Positions 9,800-16,602 of a stretch of DNA of 43,235 nt are shown here, piece after piece. This DNA comes from CAVWDU01 sp963840725. Lineage in GTDB: Bacteria > Pseudomonadota > Gammaproteobacteria > Pseudomonadales > Halieaceae. The DNA lies in assembly GCA_963840725.1 (NCBI GenBank), contig CAWIZY010000024.1, forward strand, positions 1 to 43,235, in the 5' to 3' direction. The notes under the pieces are model-generated. The model ran no database searches, was not told where the DNA came from, and saw only the letters and a program-made list of their open reading frames with translations. The first letter of the stretch is position 1; each line of letters starts with the position of its first letter. The position numbers and the translations under genes are program-made.

Positions 9800-10424
9800 A
9801 TGAACGACTTGGTTCAGTGCACGAACAGCTGCCGACTGGGAAATGGCTCATCTGAGCCGACTGCGGTCATTCCGGCAAAGCCGAACGATATCGATGATGC
9901 AGGCTACTTGCTCCCCCGCTTCCTCGGAGACAGCGGGCGCCGGAAAGGCTTGCACCTCTCCTTCAACACTCCTGAGGCCCAATCTTTTGGAAAAAACTGG
10001 CTCAAAATCAGCCTGGACACCATCGAACGAAGCGCCAGGGAGGCATGCAGGGTGACACTCGATCTCGAGGACGAGTCTTTCGATATGGCCTACTGCTCCA
10101 CCTGGATAAAATTGCGCGCCCAGCAAGCCTGGTGGCCGAAATCCGGCGGGTCCTGAAGCGTCGAGGCCAGGTGTGGTCGCAGTGTTTGCTCAACGAACCC
10201 CTGAGCCACTCTGATGGCCCCGACCTTCCGCTACCTTACTGGCGGTTTACGCAAAAGGGTTGAAAGTACTGTTTGAGCGTTTCGACGAGATCAGATGCTC
10301 GAACTACCTCAGCGCCAGCCCCAAAACTCAAAAATACAGTTTCTTCTATGGACTAAAGCCCGAAATTTCGTGCGAATCCGCCACAGAAAGCGGCTCCATC
10401 AAGCATTCAATGCTGCCTCTCTAA
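9800..10424 (+). pseudogene. Class I SAM-dependent methyltransferase-like remnant, two frameshifts
   Basis: ATG 9800 follows a good ribosome-binding site (GAGGAGAGG). The first frame runs to the post-motif region LDLEDESFDMAYCS, where methyltransferases of this type have an acidic DESFD-xxxC stretch. The next frame continues with SLVAEIRRVLKRRGQVWSQ, the usual RVLKPGG-like motif, then PYWRFTQKG. A third frame continues LKVLFERFDEIRCSNYLSA to TAA 10422. Adding one base near 10096 and one near 10257 restores about 209 codons, a normal length. Both breaks are one-base deletions, opposite to those in the upstream cluster. The SAM-binding glycine motif is not obvious, so the N-terminal half is divergent or damaged. 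The substrate is unknown. Confidence 0.6.
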
Positions 10425-10601
10425 ATTCTGTTAAAGCCGGGCTCTGCTCCTGCTCCCTCACTAAAATAAGTCATTGTTTTACCAACTTGTGCTCCTGCGC
10501 ACAAATTTTTGTCGGCAAATTTGACACTTTCCCAGTAATGGCCGAAAGTGACTTGTAAAAGCAATAACTAAGCCATTGAAATGAGTGTCGATTGTTACAC
10601 C

Positions 10602-10617
10602 CGGCATGTAATTTGCT
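10602..10617 (+). promoter_or_regulatory. Sigma-54-like promoter of the activator gene
   Basis: CGGCATGTAATTTGCT has GG at 10603-10604 and GC at 10615-10616 with the sigma-54 spacing. It is very similar to the promoter at 9742-9757. It differs from the consensus at two positions. The predicted start near 10628 leaves a leader of about 54 bases before ATG 10682. Sigma-54 autoregulation by the encoded activator is possible. Confidence 0.55.
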
Positions 10618-10681
10618 TTGTTCACAGGCGAATGAACCGATAAGGGGAAACGAACAACTCGCTGGTCGCAAAGGAGACCCC

Positions 10682-12067
10682 ATGATCACGGATGCACGCA
10701 CGAACACTACGGAAAGTAGGAACCTTCTTTACCTGAATTCAACCAAAGCTGACGATTTACTGCCCGACACCATCACAGAAAACGGCTGGCGGATCGACCT
10801 GGCCCGGGATCCCGATGAGGCTAACGAATTAATAGGCCGGGAAAACTATTCGGTTGGCCTGGTTCGTTGTGACGGCTCAAGTGCCGATATAAACAGGCTT
10901 GAGAAGCTGGCTGAGGGCCTCAACGATGCAAATTCCCGGGCAAATTTTGTGGCGCTCGTATCCAATGGAGCTGATATCAATGGCAGCCTGGCCTCAACGA
11001 TCGCCAAGTACTTTTACAGCTATCATACCTGCCCAATTGATGCGAACAGACTCCTGGTAACCCTCGGTCAAGCTTACGGCATGGCAAAAGTCGCCAACGG
11101 CGTCGTCAGTAGTACAAGTGCCAACCCCAATACCCATGGCATGCTTGGCGAGTCCAGGCCGATAAAGAGTTTGATGCGGAAGGTAGAGCGAGTAGCCAAC
11201 ACCGACCTCAACGTCCTGATACGTGGCGAAAGCGGCACCGGCAAGGAATTGACGGCCGAAGCCATTCACCGCATGTCGAAGCGGGCTGATGGCCCTTTTG
11301 TGCCGGTGAATTGTGGCGCCCTCCCCAGGGACTTGATTCAGACTGAGCTCTTTGGCCATGAGAAAGGCGCTTTCACAGGCGCGGACCGCAGCCACATCGG
11401 CCGAATTGAGTCCGCCCGGAACGGCACCCTCTTTCTGGATGAAATTGGCGATCTGCCACTCGAACTACAAACTAACCTGTTGCGCTTTCTGCAGCAAAAA
11501 TCCATTGAACGCGTGGGAAACACCGGCCAGATATTCATCGATGTGCGCGTAGTTGCAGCGACAAACGTCAATCTTGAAGAGGCTGTAAAGAAAGGCCGGT
11601 TCCGGGAAGATCTGTATTATCGACTCAATGTTCTGCAACTGGAGGCGCCGCCGCTTCGAGAACGCGAAACGGACATACAACTTCTGGCTGACTCTTTTTT
11701 CAGGGAATTCTCCAGCAGCATAAACCCAAGCTTGAAGGGGTTTAACACCCGGGCAATTCAGGCCATAGAAGCCCACAACTGGCCCGGCAACGTGCGAGAA
11801 ATGATCAACCGTATTCAACGGGCTGTGGTCATGTGCGAGGGAAAGTTCATTTCCATCAGGGACCTGGGCCTCGACGATGACGATACGGGTGACTTCTGCA
11901 CACTGGCTGAAGCTCGGGCCAAAATGGAGAAGGAGACTATCGAACACACGCTGTGCCATATGCGCAACAATGTTTCCAAGACTGCTCGTAAACTCGGCAT
12001 TTCGCGCGTTACGCTTTACCGGCTGATGGAGCAACACGCTATTGACTGGCAGGGCCAGAATACCTAG
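10682..12067 (+). CDS. Sigma-54-dependent transcriptional activator (VpsR-like)
   Basis: This 461-residue bacterial enhancer-binding protein opens sigma-54 promoters using ATP. ATG 10682 is chosen for its AAGGAG five bases upstream; longer in-frame starts lack this. Residues about 1-140 form a receiver-like domain without a clear phospho-acceptor pattern. The AAA+ domain has Walker A GESGTGKE (about 182), the sigma-54 contact loop GAFTGA (about 229), Walker B TLFLDEIGDL and an arginine-finger region (FREDLYYRLNVL). A Fis-type helix-turn-helix ends the protein (KTARKLGISRVTLYRLM). A degenerate receiver plus polysaccharide neighbours resembles VpsR-type regulators of exopolysaccharide; this is inference. 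Likely targets are the two sigma-54 promoters just upstream. The TAG stop falls inside the CTAG site of an adjacent MITE-like element. Confidence 0.92.
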   Translation: MITDARTNTTESRNLLYLNSTKADDLLPDTITENGWRIDLARDPDEANELIGRENYSVGLVRCDGSSADINRLEKLAEGLNDANSRANFVALVSNGADINGSLASTIAKYFYSYHTCPIDANRLLVTLGQAYGMAKVANGVVSSTSANPNTHGMLGESRPIKSLMRKVERVANTDLNVLIRGESGTGKELTAEAIHRMSKRADGPFVPVNCGALPRDLIQTELFGHEKGAFTGADRSHIGRIESARNGTLFLDEIGDLPLELQTNLLRFLQQKSIERVGNTGQIFIDVRVVAATNVNLEEAVKKGRFREDLYYRLNVLQLEAPPLRERETDIQLLADSFFREFSSSINPSLKGFNTRAIQAIEAHNWPGNVREMINRIQRAVVMCEGKFISIRDLGLDDDDTGDFCTLAEARAKMEKETIEHTLCHMRNNVSKTARKLGISRVTLYRLMEQHAIDWQGQNT

Positions 12068-12210
12068 CAGGCCGTTGATTTTCGTTTTCGAGGCAGCCAC
12101 TGGTAGGCAAAAACAGGCGAAATGCGTGAGTGTATAGTGAATACATGACCGATTTGAGCCTTTTTTAACGTGGCAGTGGCCACGCAGATAGAAAATCAAC
12201 AACCTGCTAG
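12064..12210. mobile_element. MITE-like element A, 147 bp, with 20-bp inverted ends
   Basis: CTAGCAGGCCGTTGATTTTC (12064-12083) and GAAAATCAACAACCTGCTAG (12191-12210) are inverted copies matching at 18 of 20 positions, and a weaker inner repeat (GCCACTG/CAGTGGC) extends the pairing. There is no coding capacity. CTAG forms both outer ends, and the left CTAG contains the TAG stop of the sigma-54 activator. From memory, the end sequence resembles termini of some IS1182-type elements. That relation is unverified. Confidence 0.65.
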
Positions 12211-12372
12211 GGCACCTCTGAACAATGGCAATGCACTCAGGCGTTCAGAGCAAGGGGGCGGCCATCCGTTTACGCCGCTTGCCAAGGGTTACGGCCATTA
12301 CCTGCGCGACGCGCCTTGCTCTGAACGCTTCAGAACTCCGCTGAGCGCGATTGCCATTATTCAGAGGTGCCC
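12211..12372. mobile_element. MITE-like element B, copy 1 (162 bp)
   Basis: The ends GGCACCTCTGAACAATGGCA and its imperfect complement (TGCCATTATTCAGAGGTGCC) bound a non-coding palindromic element. It has an inner dyad (GCGTTCAGAGCAAGG ... CCTTGCTCTGAACGC). It is flanked by CTAG on the left (12207-12210) and CTGG on the right. Similar copies lie at 16456-16594 and 35640-35915, with a fragment at 14507-14546. The four-base CTAG target and GG-start ends fit an IS5-family-derived MITE, by analogy. It abuts element A directly. Confidence 0.8.
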
Positions 12373-12464
12373 TGGCCCCGGCTGCTCAGTCACGCGAGCG
12401 TAAACACTGCAACGGTGAGCCCATACCGTGGGAGACTGCGACAGTTTACTTCGCGTGTATTCGA

Positions 12465-12500
12465 AGCCCTTAGATCTAAGGGCTTACATCTAAGGGCTTA
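12465..12500. repeat. 20-bp perfect palindrome plus 13-bp tandem repeat
   Basis: AGCCCTTAGATCTAAGGGCT (12465-12484) is a perfect palindrome. ATCTAAGGGCTTA occurs twice, at 12474-12486 and 12488-12500, one base apart. The site lies 30 bases beyond the stop of the minus-strand barrel gene, so it could form a transcript hairpin and act as a terminator, though no T-tract follows. Confidence 0.6.
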
Positions 12501-12529
12501 AGTGGAATATCCAGCAGTGCACAATTGCC

Positions 12530-13726
12530 TTAACGTGACCACAGTGATTTTTCGGGCCTGTAAGCCAGAGTGAGGTACACCCCATCAGCGTCCGCCGACT
12601 CTCCCTCCCTATCGAATTTCTGATAGGAGTGCACGTAGCTGGCAGACAACAACCAGTTGCTAGCTAAACGATATTCCAGGCCCAGCGAGACACTGGCATA
12701 ATCGCGGCCATTCTCGATACGGTCATCGACTGATTCATTTTGGCCGAGGATAAGACTCAGGTCGAAGCTACTACGCTCGGATAAATGATACCGATAGCCC
12801 AGGTCAATTTGCCTGACATATTGCAAGGTGCCATTACCACTGGGGTTTGGTCGCGCCTGGATCTCGGCTCCGAACTCATGATACTCCCGCAAATAGTTGA
12901 GCGAGGCCTCTAACAAGAGCCCATCGGCTTCACTTTCATCGGAGACTGCTGACAAACCGGTAGAATAATCACTATCAAACCAGACCCAGCCAGCTAGAAG
13001 TTCGGCGTTTAACACTTCTGAAATCTCGTAGTCGAAGCCGATTTCGGCCCCGAAACTATCGGTCTCTACCTGTATTATGTTGCCCTCGTTCTCAAACCGA
13101 TTGAGGTAACCCTGCAGCCGCAGGCGCAGGTTCTCGTTGCGGCGATGGCCCCAGCCGAACCGTCCCTCGGCAAATTTGGTATCCTGATAGAGTCCAGATT
13201 CAAAATCGATTGCGGAATAGTCGAGCTCCAGAATAAGACTGTTTGTTTCACTGAGCAGGTGAGAATAGGCGCCCCCCAGACTGGCAACCTCCCGCGGGGT
13301 CGCCTCCAGCCCGACCACACCGGTATCAAGAAATTCGCTGGTCCTGGTGGAATCGCGCAAGTAACCCGCGTAGCCCTGCAGCTCACTGTATTCAAACCGG
13401 TATTTTACGCGGCCCTCAATGCTGTAGTCGTCGCTATCGTAGGCGTCCTCATCGAAACGGTAGAGAGTAACTCCACCCGCTAGCATGGCCTCCAGGCGGT
13501 CATTCTCCGCGACAAGGGTGACAGGAATGCTGAACCGTCCGCCAGAGACGGCAGTGGGGTTAATCGAGCTCAGGTTGATGTTATCGTTGTACTCATAACC
13601 GGCCTCAATCCCATATTCGATCGAATAGTCGTTAGCCAGCGTGGCACCTGCCCCAAGCGTTAACACGCACGGGGCTCCAAAGAAGAGCAGCTTTCGGCAC
13701 CTGTCAATCATCGCCTGCACCCGCAT
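12530..13726 (-). CDS. Outer-membrane beta-barrel protein of polysaccharide export locus
   Basis: This protein of 398 residues has an N-terminal signal peptide (hydrophobic stretch then ATLANDYSIEY). The rest has alternating aromatic/polar strands typical of a beta-barrel (EYGIEAGYEYNDNINLSS, LDLGYRYHLSERSSFDLSL-like segments, C-terminal DADGVYLTLAYRP). It resembles the uncharacterised barrels encoded beside polysaccharide-export genes in exopolysaccharide loci (EpsL-like). Its start lies five bases after the stop of the export protein, so the two form an operon. A likely role is secretion of the polymer across the outer membrane, or a structural role near the exporter. It does not end in the usual C-terminal Phe. 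Confidence 0.75.
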   Translation of the reverse strand: MRVQAMIDRCRKLLFFGAPCVLTLGAGATLANDYSIEYGIEAGYEYNDNINLSSINPTAVSGGRFSIPVTLVAENDRLEAMLAGGVTLYRFDEDAYDSDDYSIEGRVKYRFEYSELQGYAGYLRDSTRTSEFLDTGVVGLEATPREVASLGGAYSHLLSETNSLILELDYSAIDFESGLYQDTKFAEGRFGWGHRRNENLRLRLQGYLNRFENEGNIIQVETDSFGAEIGFDYEISEVLNAELLAGWVWFDSDYSTGLSAVSDESEADGLLLEASLNYLREYHEFGAEIQARPNPSGNGTLQYVRQIDLGYRYHLSERSSFDLSLILGQNESVDDRIENGRDYASVSLGLEYRLASNWLLSASYVHSYQKFDREGESADADGVYLTLAYRPEKSLWSR

Positions 13727-13731
13727 GAAAC

Positions 13732-14295
13732 TCAGGGCACCACAACCACGTCCCGACTCCGCAGGAGGATGTTGGTCTCGAGTTCTTTACCCGACTTCAC
13801 TTTCCCGTAGCGAAACGGAATACCCACTTGTTTGCCTGCAGACTGACGGCGCAGGATGATGATATCGTTTTCTGCCGCGAACGGAGCAAGACCGCCAGCC
13901 AACGAGAGCGCCTGCATCACATCGATAGCACTCGTTACGACATACTCGCCGGGCTCTGTCACCTTGCCAATGACGTAGATTTTGTTGCCATCGACGTTAA
14001 CCAGCGACACCACTACCCGGGGCGGTTCCTTCATAAAATTGCCCAGCGCCTCGGATATTTTTCCTTCTACCTCCGAGGGTGTACTGCCCTTGGTGTCAAT
14101 CGTACCCGCCATCGGGAGGCTGATAATACCGTCAGGGCGGACCAGTACCTCGCGGCTGAGGCGTTCCTCATCCCAGACATCAATGCGCAACGTATCGCCC
14201 GGATTGACGAAGTAGGATTCAGACAAGGTGGCCATTGAATAGAACAGCCCCAGTAACACCAAACCCGCCCTGAAAAAAAACAAACACTGGAGCAT
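13732..14295 (-). CDS. Wza-like polysaccharide export protein (Poly_export + SLBB)
   Basis: This protein of 187 residues is a small member of the outer-membrane auxiliary (OPX) family. An N-terminal hydrophobic signal is followed by the polysaccharide export domain (YFVNPGDTLRIDVWDEERLS, VRPDGIISLPMAGTIDTKG) and one SLBB domain (NKIYVIGKVTEPGEYVV, MQALSLAGGLAPFA). It lacks the long C-terminal barrel-helix part of E. coli Wza. No lipobox cysteine is evident at a processing site. It is co-transcribed with the barrel gene and transcribed away from the cassette at 14691. It probably carries polymer through the periplasm or outer membrane. Confidence 0.88.
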   Translation of the reverse strand: MLQCLFFFRAGLVLLGLFYSMATLSESYFVNPGDTLRIDVWDEERLSREVLVRPDGIISLPMAGTIDTKGSTPSEVEGKISEALGNFMKEPPRVVVSLVNVDGNKIYVIGKVTEPGEYVVTSAIDVMQALSLAGGLAPFAAENDIIILRRQSAGKQVGIPFRYGKVKSGKELETNILLRSRDVVVVP

Positions 14296-14506
14296 CAGCT
14301 ATCCCCGAACTGTCAACATAAACCCAAGTATAGTCGAGCGATCACTCAATAGAGGTCCGCGCTGTGGGAGGAAATGTCATTTGTGTGACCCAGTCCCGCT
14401 AATTCACTACTCCACTGTGCTGGCTTGTCATATACGATCGCGTCGACAACCAAAAGCGTTCGGCCATGATGCATACGGCCCTGGCGACCGCACTGCGCTT
14501 CCAACT

Positions 14507-14546
14507 AGGGCTCCGCTGAGCGCGGTTGCCATTATTCAAAGGTGCC
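14507..14546. mobile_element. MITE-like element B, copy 2 (right-end fragment)
   Basis: About 40 bases match the right end of the other copies (GCTCCGCTGAGCGC, then GGTTGCCATTATTCAAAGGT) and end in GGTGCC followed by CTAG at 14547-14550. Weak similarity may extend left to about 14470. The left terminus is missing, so this is a decayed or truncated copy between the export operon and the (PKK)7 cassette. Confidence 0.7.
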
Positions 14547-14589
14547 CTAGTCTTCACGACGCGATTCACACCCGTGTTCAGCCCGGTAA

Positions 14590-14618
14590 TTGGCTTTTTG
14601 GTAGCTATGATCTATACT
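14590..14618 (+). promoter_or_regulatory. Candidate sigma-70 promoter of the (PKK)7/PqqD/kinase cassette
   Basis: TTGGCT at 14590-14595 and TATACT at 14613-14618 are separated by exactly 17 bases. They match the -35 consensus at four of six positions and the -10 consensus at five of six. The predicted start near 14625 leaves a leader of about 65 bases before ATG 14691. Confidence 0.5.
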
Positions 14619-14690
14619 TTGCTGGAAGGTAGTCAACAGCATTGCCGGTGTAAGGCCCTGCCTTGATGTATGCGATAGAGGCATCTAGAT

Positions 14691-14987
14691 ATGACACAAT
14701 CAGACAACGACAACCAGACGCCTTTGTCTGTCGAAGATCAGGCTGAAATAGAGCGACTGGCAACGCGCTCAAAGTCGATAGGCAGAAGAACGTTCCTCGG
14801 TACCTCCGCAACGGTCCTGGCGTTCATGTTGCCGGCGCTCACAACGTTCACAATTTCTCCAGACGCTCTGGGTTCGACGGGGTCGGGCAGCCCATCAGGC
14901 ACTCCCAAGAAGCCCAAGAAGCCCAAGAAGCCCAAGAAGCCCAAGAAGCCCAAGAAGCCCAAGAAGCCTAAGCCGACCAGGCCTTAG
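14691..14987 (+). CDS. Small Tat-signal-like protein with (Pro-Lys-Lys)7 tail; candidate substrate/precursor
   Basis: This protein of 98 residues has an unusual layout. Residues 1-28 are polar and acidic (with EDQAEIERLA, an amphipathic helix). Residues 29-54 look like a twin-arginine signal: SIGRRTFLG followed by a hydrophobic segment (VLAFMLPALTTF). A Ser/Gly/Thr linker follows (SPDALGSTGSGSPSGT, about 57-71), then seven Pro-Lys-Lys repeats (about 72-92) and PKPTRP. The start is ATG 14691 with AGAGG about ten bases upstream. It heads a run with PqqD-like, HPr-kinase-like and nucleotidyltransferase genes, so it is the obvious candidate for a modified peptide or small protein, with Ser/Thr of the linker as possible phosphorylation sites. 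Function is unknown; it could instead be a membrane-anchored cationic protein. Confidence 0.75.
   Translation: MTQSDNDNQTPLSVEDQAEIERLATRSKSIGRRTFLGTSATVLAFMLPALTTFTISPDALGSTGSGSPSGTPKKPKKPKKPKKPKKPKKPKKPKPTRP
14904..14966 (+). repeat. 9-bp tandem repeat, seven exact copies, encoding Pro-Lys-Lys
   Basis: CCCAAGAAG is repeated seven times without variation, then CCTAAG. Perfect identity at the nucleotide level suggests recent expansion or ongoing slippage; each 9-bp unit adds or removes one Pro-Lys-Lys without changing frame. Confidence 0.95.
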
Positions 14988-15056
14988 CGCGTCGAATAGA
15001 TACGCCATAAATCGGTATCGGGTGGGGATACGAACTGCTACACACAGATACTATCG

Positions 15057-15335
15057 ATGCCTCTTGATACAACAGGCAAGTACCGTCTTCTCAAGGACCT
15101 CATGTTGAAGGAGGTGGACGGGCAGTTGCTTGCTTTTGAGCCTGATGACCTTGAAGTTCACGAACTCAACGCTTCCATGGCTGCAATTGCGCGTCTCTGC
15201 GATGGCGAAAATAGCTGCGAACAGATTGTTTTGGCATTTGCAGACGAGTTTGCTATCAGCATCGACGACTCCGCTCGAGAGGTTTATCGAGCTATGGCCG
15301 TACTTGCTAAAAAGAATCTTATCGAATCCCTATGA
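15057..15335 (+). CDS. PqqD-family protein (RiPP recognition element-like)
   Basis: This protein of 92 residues fits the PqqD fold: two or three N-terminal beta strands (YRLLKDLMLKEVDGQLLAFE), then helices with the family pattern LNASMAAIARLCDGENSCEQI and EVYRAMAVLAKKNLIE. PqqD proteins bind leader peptides of ribosomally made peptides and deliver them to modifying enzymes. Its stop overlaps the kinase start (ATGA at 15332-15335), indicating coupling. Together with the neighbouring kinase it resembles the pair annotated in some databases as the HPr-rel-A system; this link is from memory. It lacks an evident strong ribosome-binding site. Confidence 0.85.
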   Translation: MPLDTTGKYRLLKDLMLKEVDGQLLAFEPDDLEVHELNASMAAIARLCDGENSCEQIVLAFADEFAISIDDSAREVYRAMAVLAKKNLIESL

Positions 15336-16144
15336 ATCACGAGTACTCCCTACGGTTGCGCGTGGGGACGTCTTCGGTGGATATCGCTACAGACCATTTA
15401 CAACTCTGGCTGACCCTTGGCCACATCTACCGCGCCTTTGCGGTCGAACCGCTTCCTGACCTGGCTGCAGCTTCAGTTCCCTCCAGCGTCGGTGACTTGT
15501 GCGCATACGTGGACAGTCAATGCTATCACTTTACCGAGTTTTACCTCGCGGTCGAAGAGCTCAAGGACGCCATAGCGGACCGACTCCTGCCTAAAATTGG
15601 AAATCCACTGCTTTTGCACGCCGCGGTGGCGCACGATGATCGTCACACGATATTCCTGATCGGTCCGTCAGGATCGGGTAAAACAACACTTGGTCTGGAA
15701 CTTGTCCGGCGCGGCATGCGCTACATAACAGATGAGTTTGCGATCATACATGGTCAGAGATTGCAGCCATTCCCACGCAGCGCAACACAAAAGTTCAAGG
15801 GACCACTCCCCGCTGGCGCGAATCTTGTCATTCAGAGTGGCTCAGCCCACCGCGCGTATTGCTTACCGAATCATCGCGGGGGTCTGGACTCCGTCGCGAT
15901 TGCAGAAAACAAACTGATCGTATTTCCGACCCACAGTCAACAAGAAAACGTGTCGGTGCGCGGGTTAGGCACTGCAGAAGCCAGCGCGATGCTTATGTGC
16001 TCCACTTTCGATATCAAGGGCCGCGTAAGAGAGGTCTGGCCGGATCTGGTGGACATACTCGCGGGATCGAAGGTGTGCAGTTTTTGTTATCGTGACGCAG
16101 AAACCGATCTGGACATTGCCTTGAAATTCCTTAAGTCCAACTAA
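15332..16144 (+). CDS. HPr serine kinase-like protein (HprK-related, RiPP-type kinase)
   Basis: This protein of 270 residues has the C-terminal HprK fold: P-loop IGPSGSGKTTLGLELVRRG at about residues 110-128, followed by YITDEFAIIHGQRLQPFPRS, where an acidic residue after the P-loop fits the HprK pattern. The N-terminal half is not the classic HprK regulatory domain. Relatives in lasso-peptide clusters phosphorylate a serine of the precursor. Here the coupled PqqD-like protein and upstream Tat-like peptide suggest a similar kinase acting on the (PKK)7 protein, which is inference. No HPr, PTS or lasso cyclase gene is present in the window. Confidence 0.85.
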   Translation: MNHEYSLRLRVGTSSVDIATDHLQLWLTLGHIYRAFAVEPLPDLAAASVPSSVGDLCAYVDSQCYHFTEFYLAVEELKDAIADRLLPKIGNPLLLHAAVAHDDRHTIFLIGPSGSGKTTLGLELVRRGMRYITDEFAIIHGQRLQPFPRSATQKFKGPLPAGANLVIQSGSAHRAYCLPNHRGGLDSVAIAENKLIVFPTHSQQENVSVRGLGTAEASAMLMCSTFDIKGRVREVWPDLVDILAGSKVCSFCYRDAETDLDIALKFLKSN

Positions 16145-16455
16145 CAGTTCAGCAACCCACTGCTCGGCGATACTGGTCGGGCTGATATAGATCACCATAA
16201 TGAGACCTGCATCACATTTCTGAACAAGTTGCCCAAGCCTTAAATGCTGCACCGTCTTATCCTGCCCGGTAAAGCCCCACAGAAACCGAAGGGCAAATTG
16301 ACTTCACGCGCCCGGTACGTGTAAAAGAGATCATGGCACCTGAAATGATCATCCCGCAACCCGCTGCCGAAGAGCGGACCTCGCGGTCATGTGCTCAGGA
16401 ATATGCATCTCGATCACAGCTATTAAAGACTACGGCACCTCCGAGTAAAGACTAC
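16145..16455. other. Non-coding gap with short tandem duplication
   Basis: No gene is supported between the kinase stop and the MITE copy. A near-repeat of AAAGACTACGGCACCTC occurs at about 16425-16441 and again from about 16448, so the left end of the MITE copy, including its flank, appears partly duplicated in tandem. Confidence 0.55.
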
Positions 16456-16594
16456 GGCACCTCTGAATAATGGCTATGCGCTCAGGCCTTCAGGCAAACC
16501 CGCAATCAAGGCGCCACTTTGAAGGATAGCCGCCCCCCTTGCGCTGACCGCTTCAGAGCTCCGCTGGGGGCGATTGCCATTGTTCAGAGGTGCT
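16456..16594. mobile_element. MITE-like element B, copy 3 (139 bp)
   Basis: It starts GGCACCTCTGAATAATGGCT and ends ATTGTTCAGAGGTGCT. The flanks are CTAC (16452-16455) and CTAA (16595-16598), both one change from CTAG. The interior shares CTTCAGGCAAACCCGCAATC with the long copy at 35640, but lacks other inner parts. It separates the nucleotidyltransferase from the first three cassette genes and ends eight bases before its ATG. Confidence 0.8.
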
Positions 16595-16602
16595 CTAACC
16601 CA

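Noticed and set aside
12064..12372. CRISPR-like or attachment-site interpretation of the repeats after the sigma-54 activator
   Set aside because: There are only two different palindromic units, no regular spacers, no cas genes and no integrase; MITE-like elements explain them better.
14691..16144. Complete lasso-peptide cluster
   Set aside because: PqqD-like and kinase genes fit, but no asparagine-synthetase-like cyclase or transglutaminase-like peptidase is found, and the small protein lacks a lasso-type core.
16519..16602. Upstream start extending the nucleotidyltransferase by 28 residues
   Set aside because: The added residues are encoded by the MITE-like element and are not part of the family; kept only as a possible consequence of insertion.
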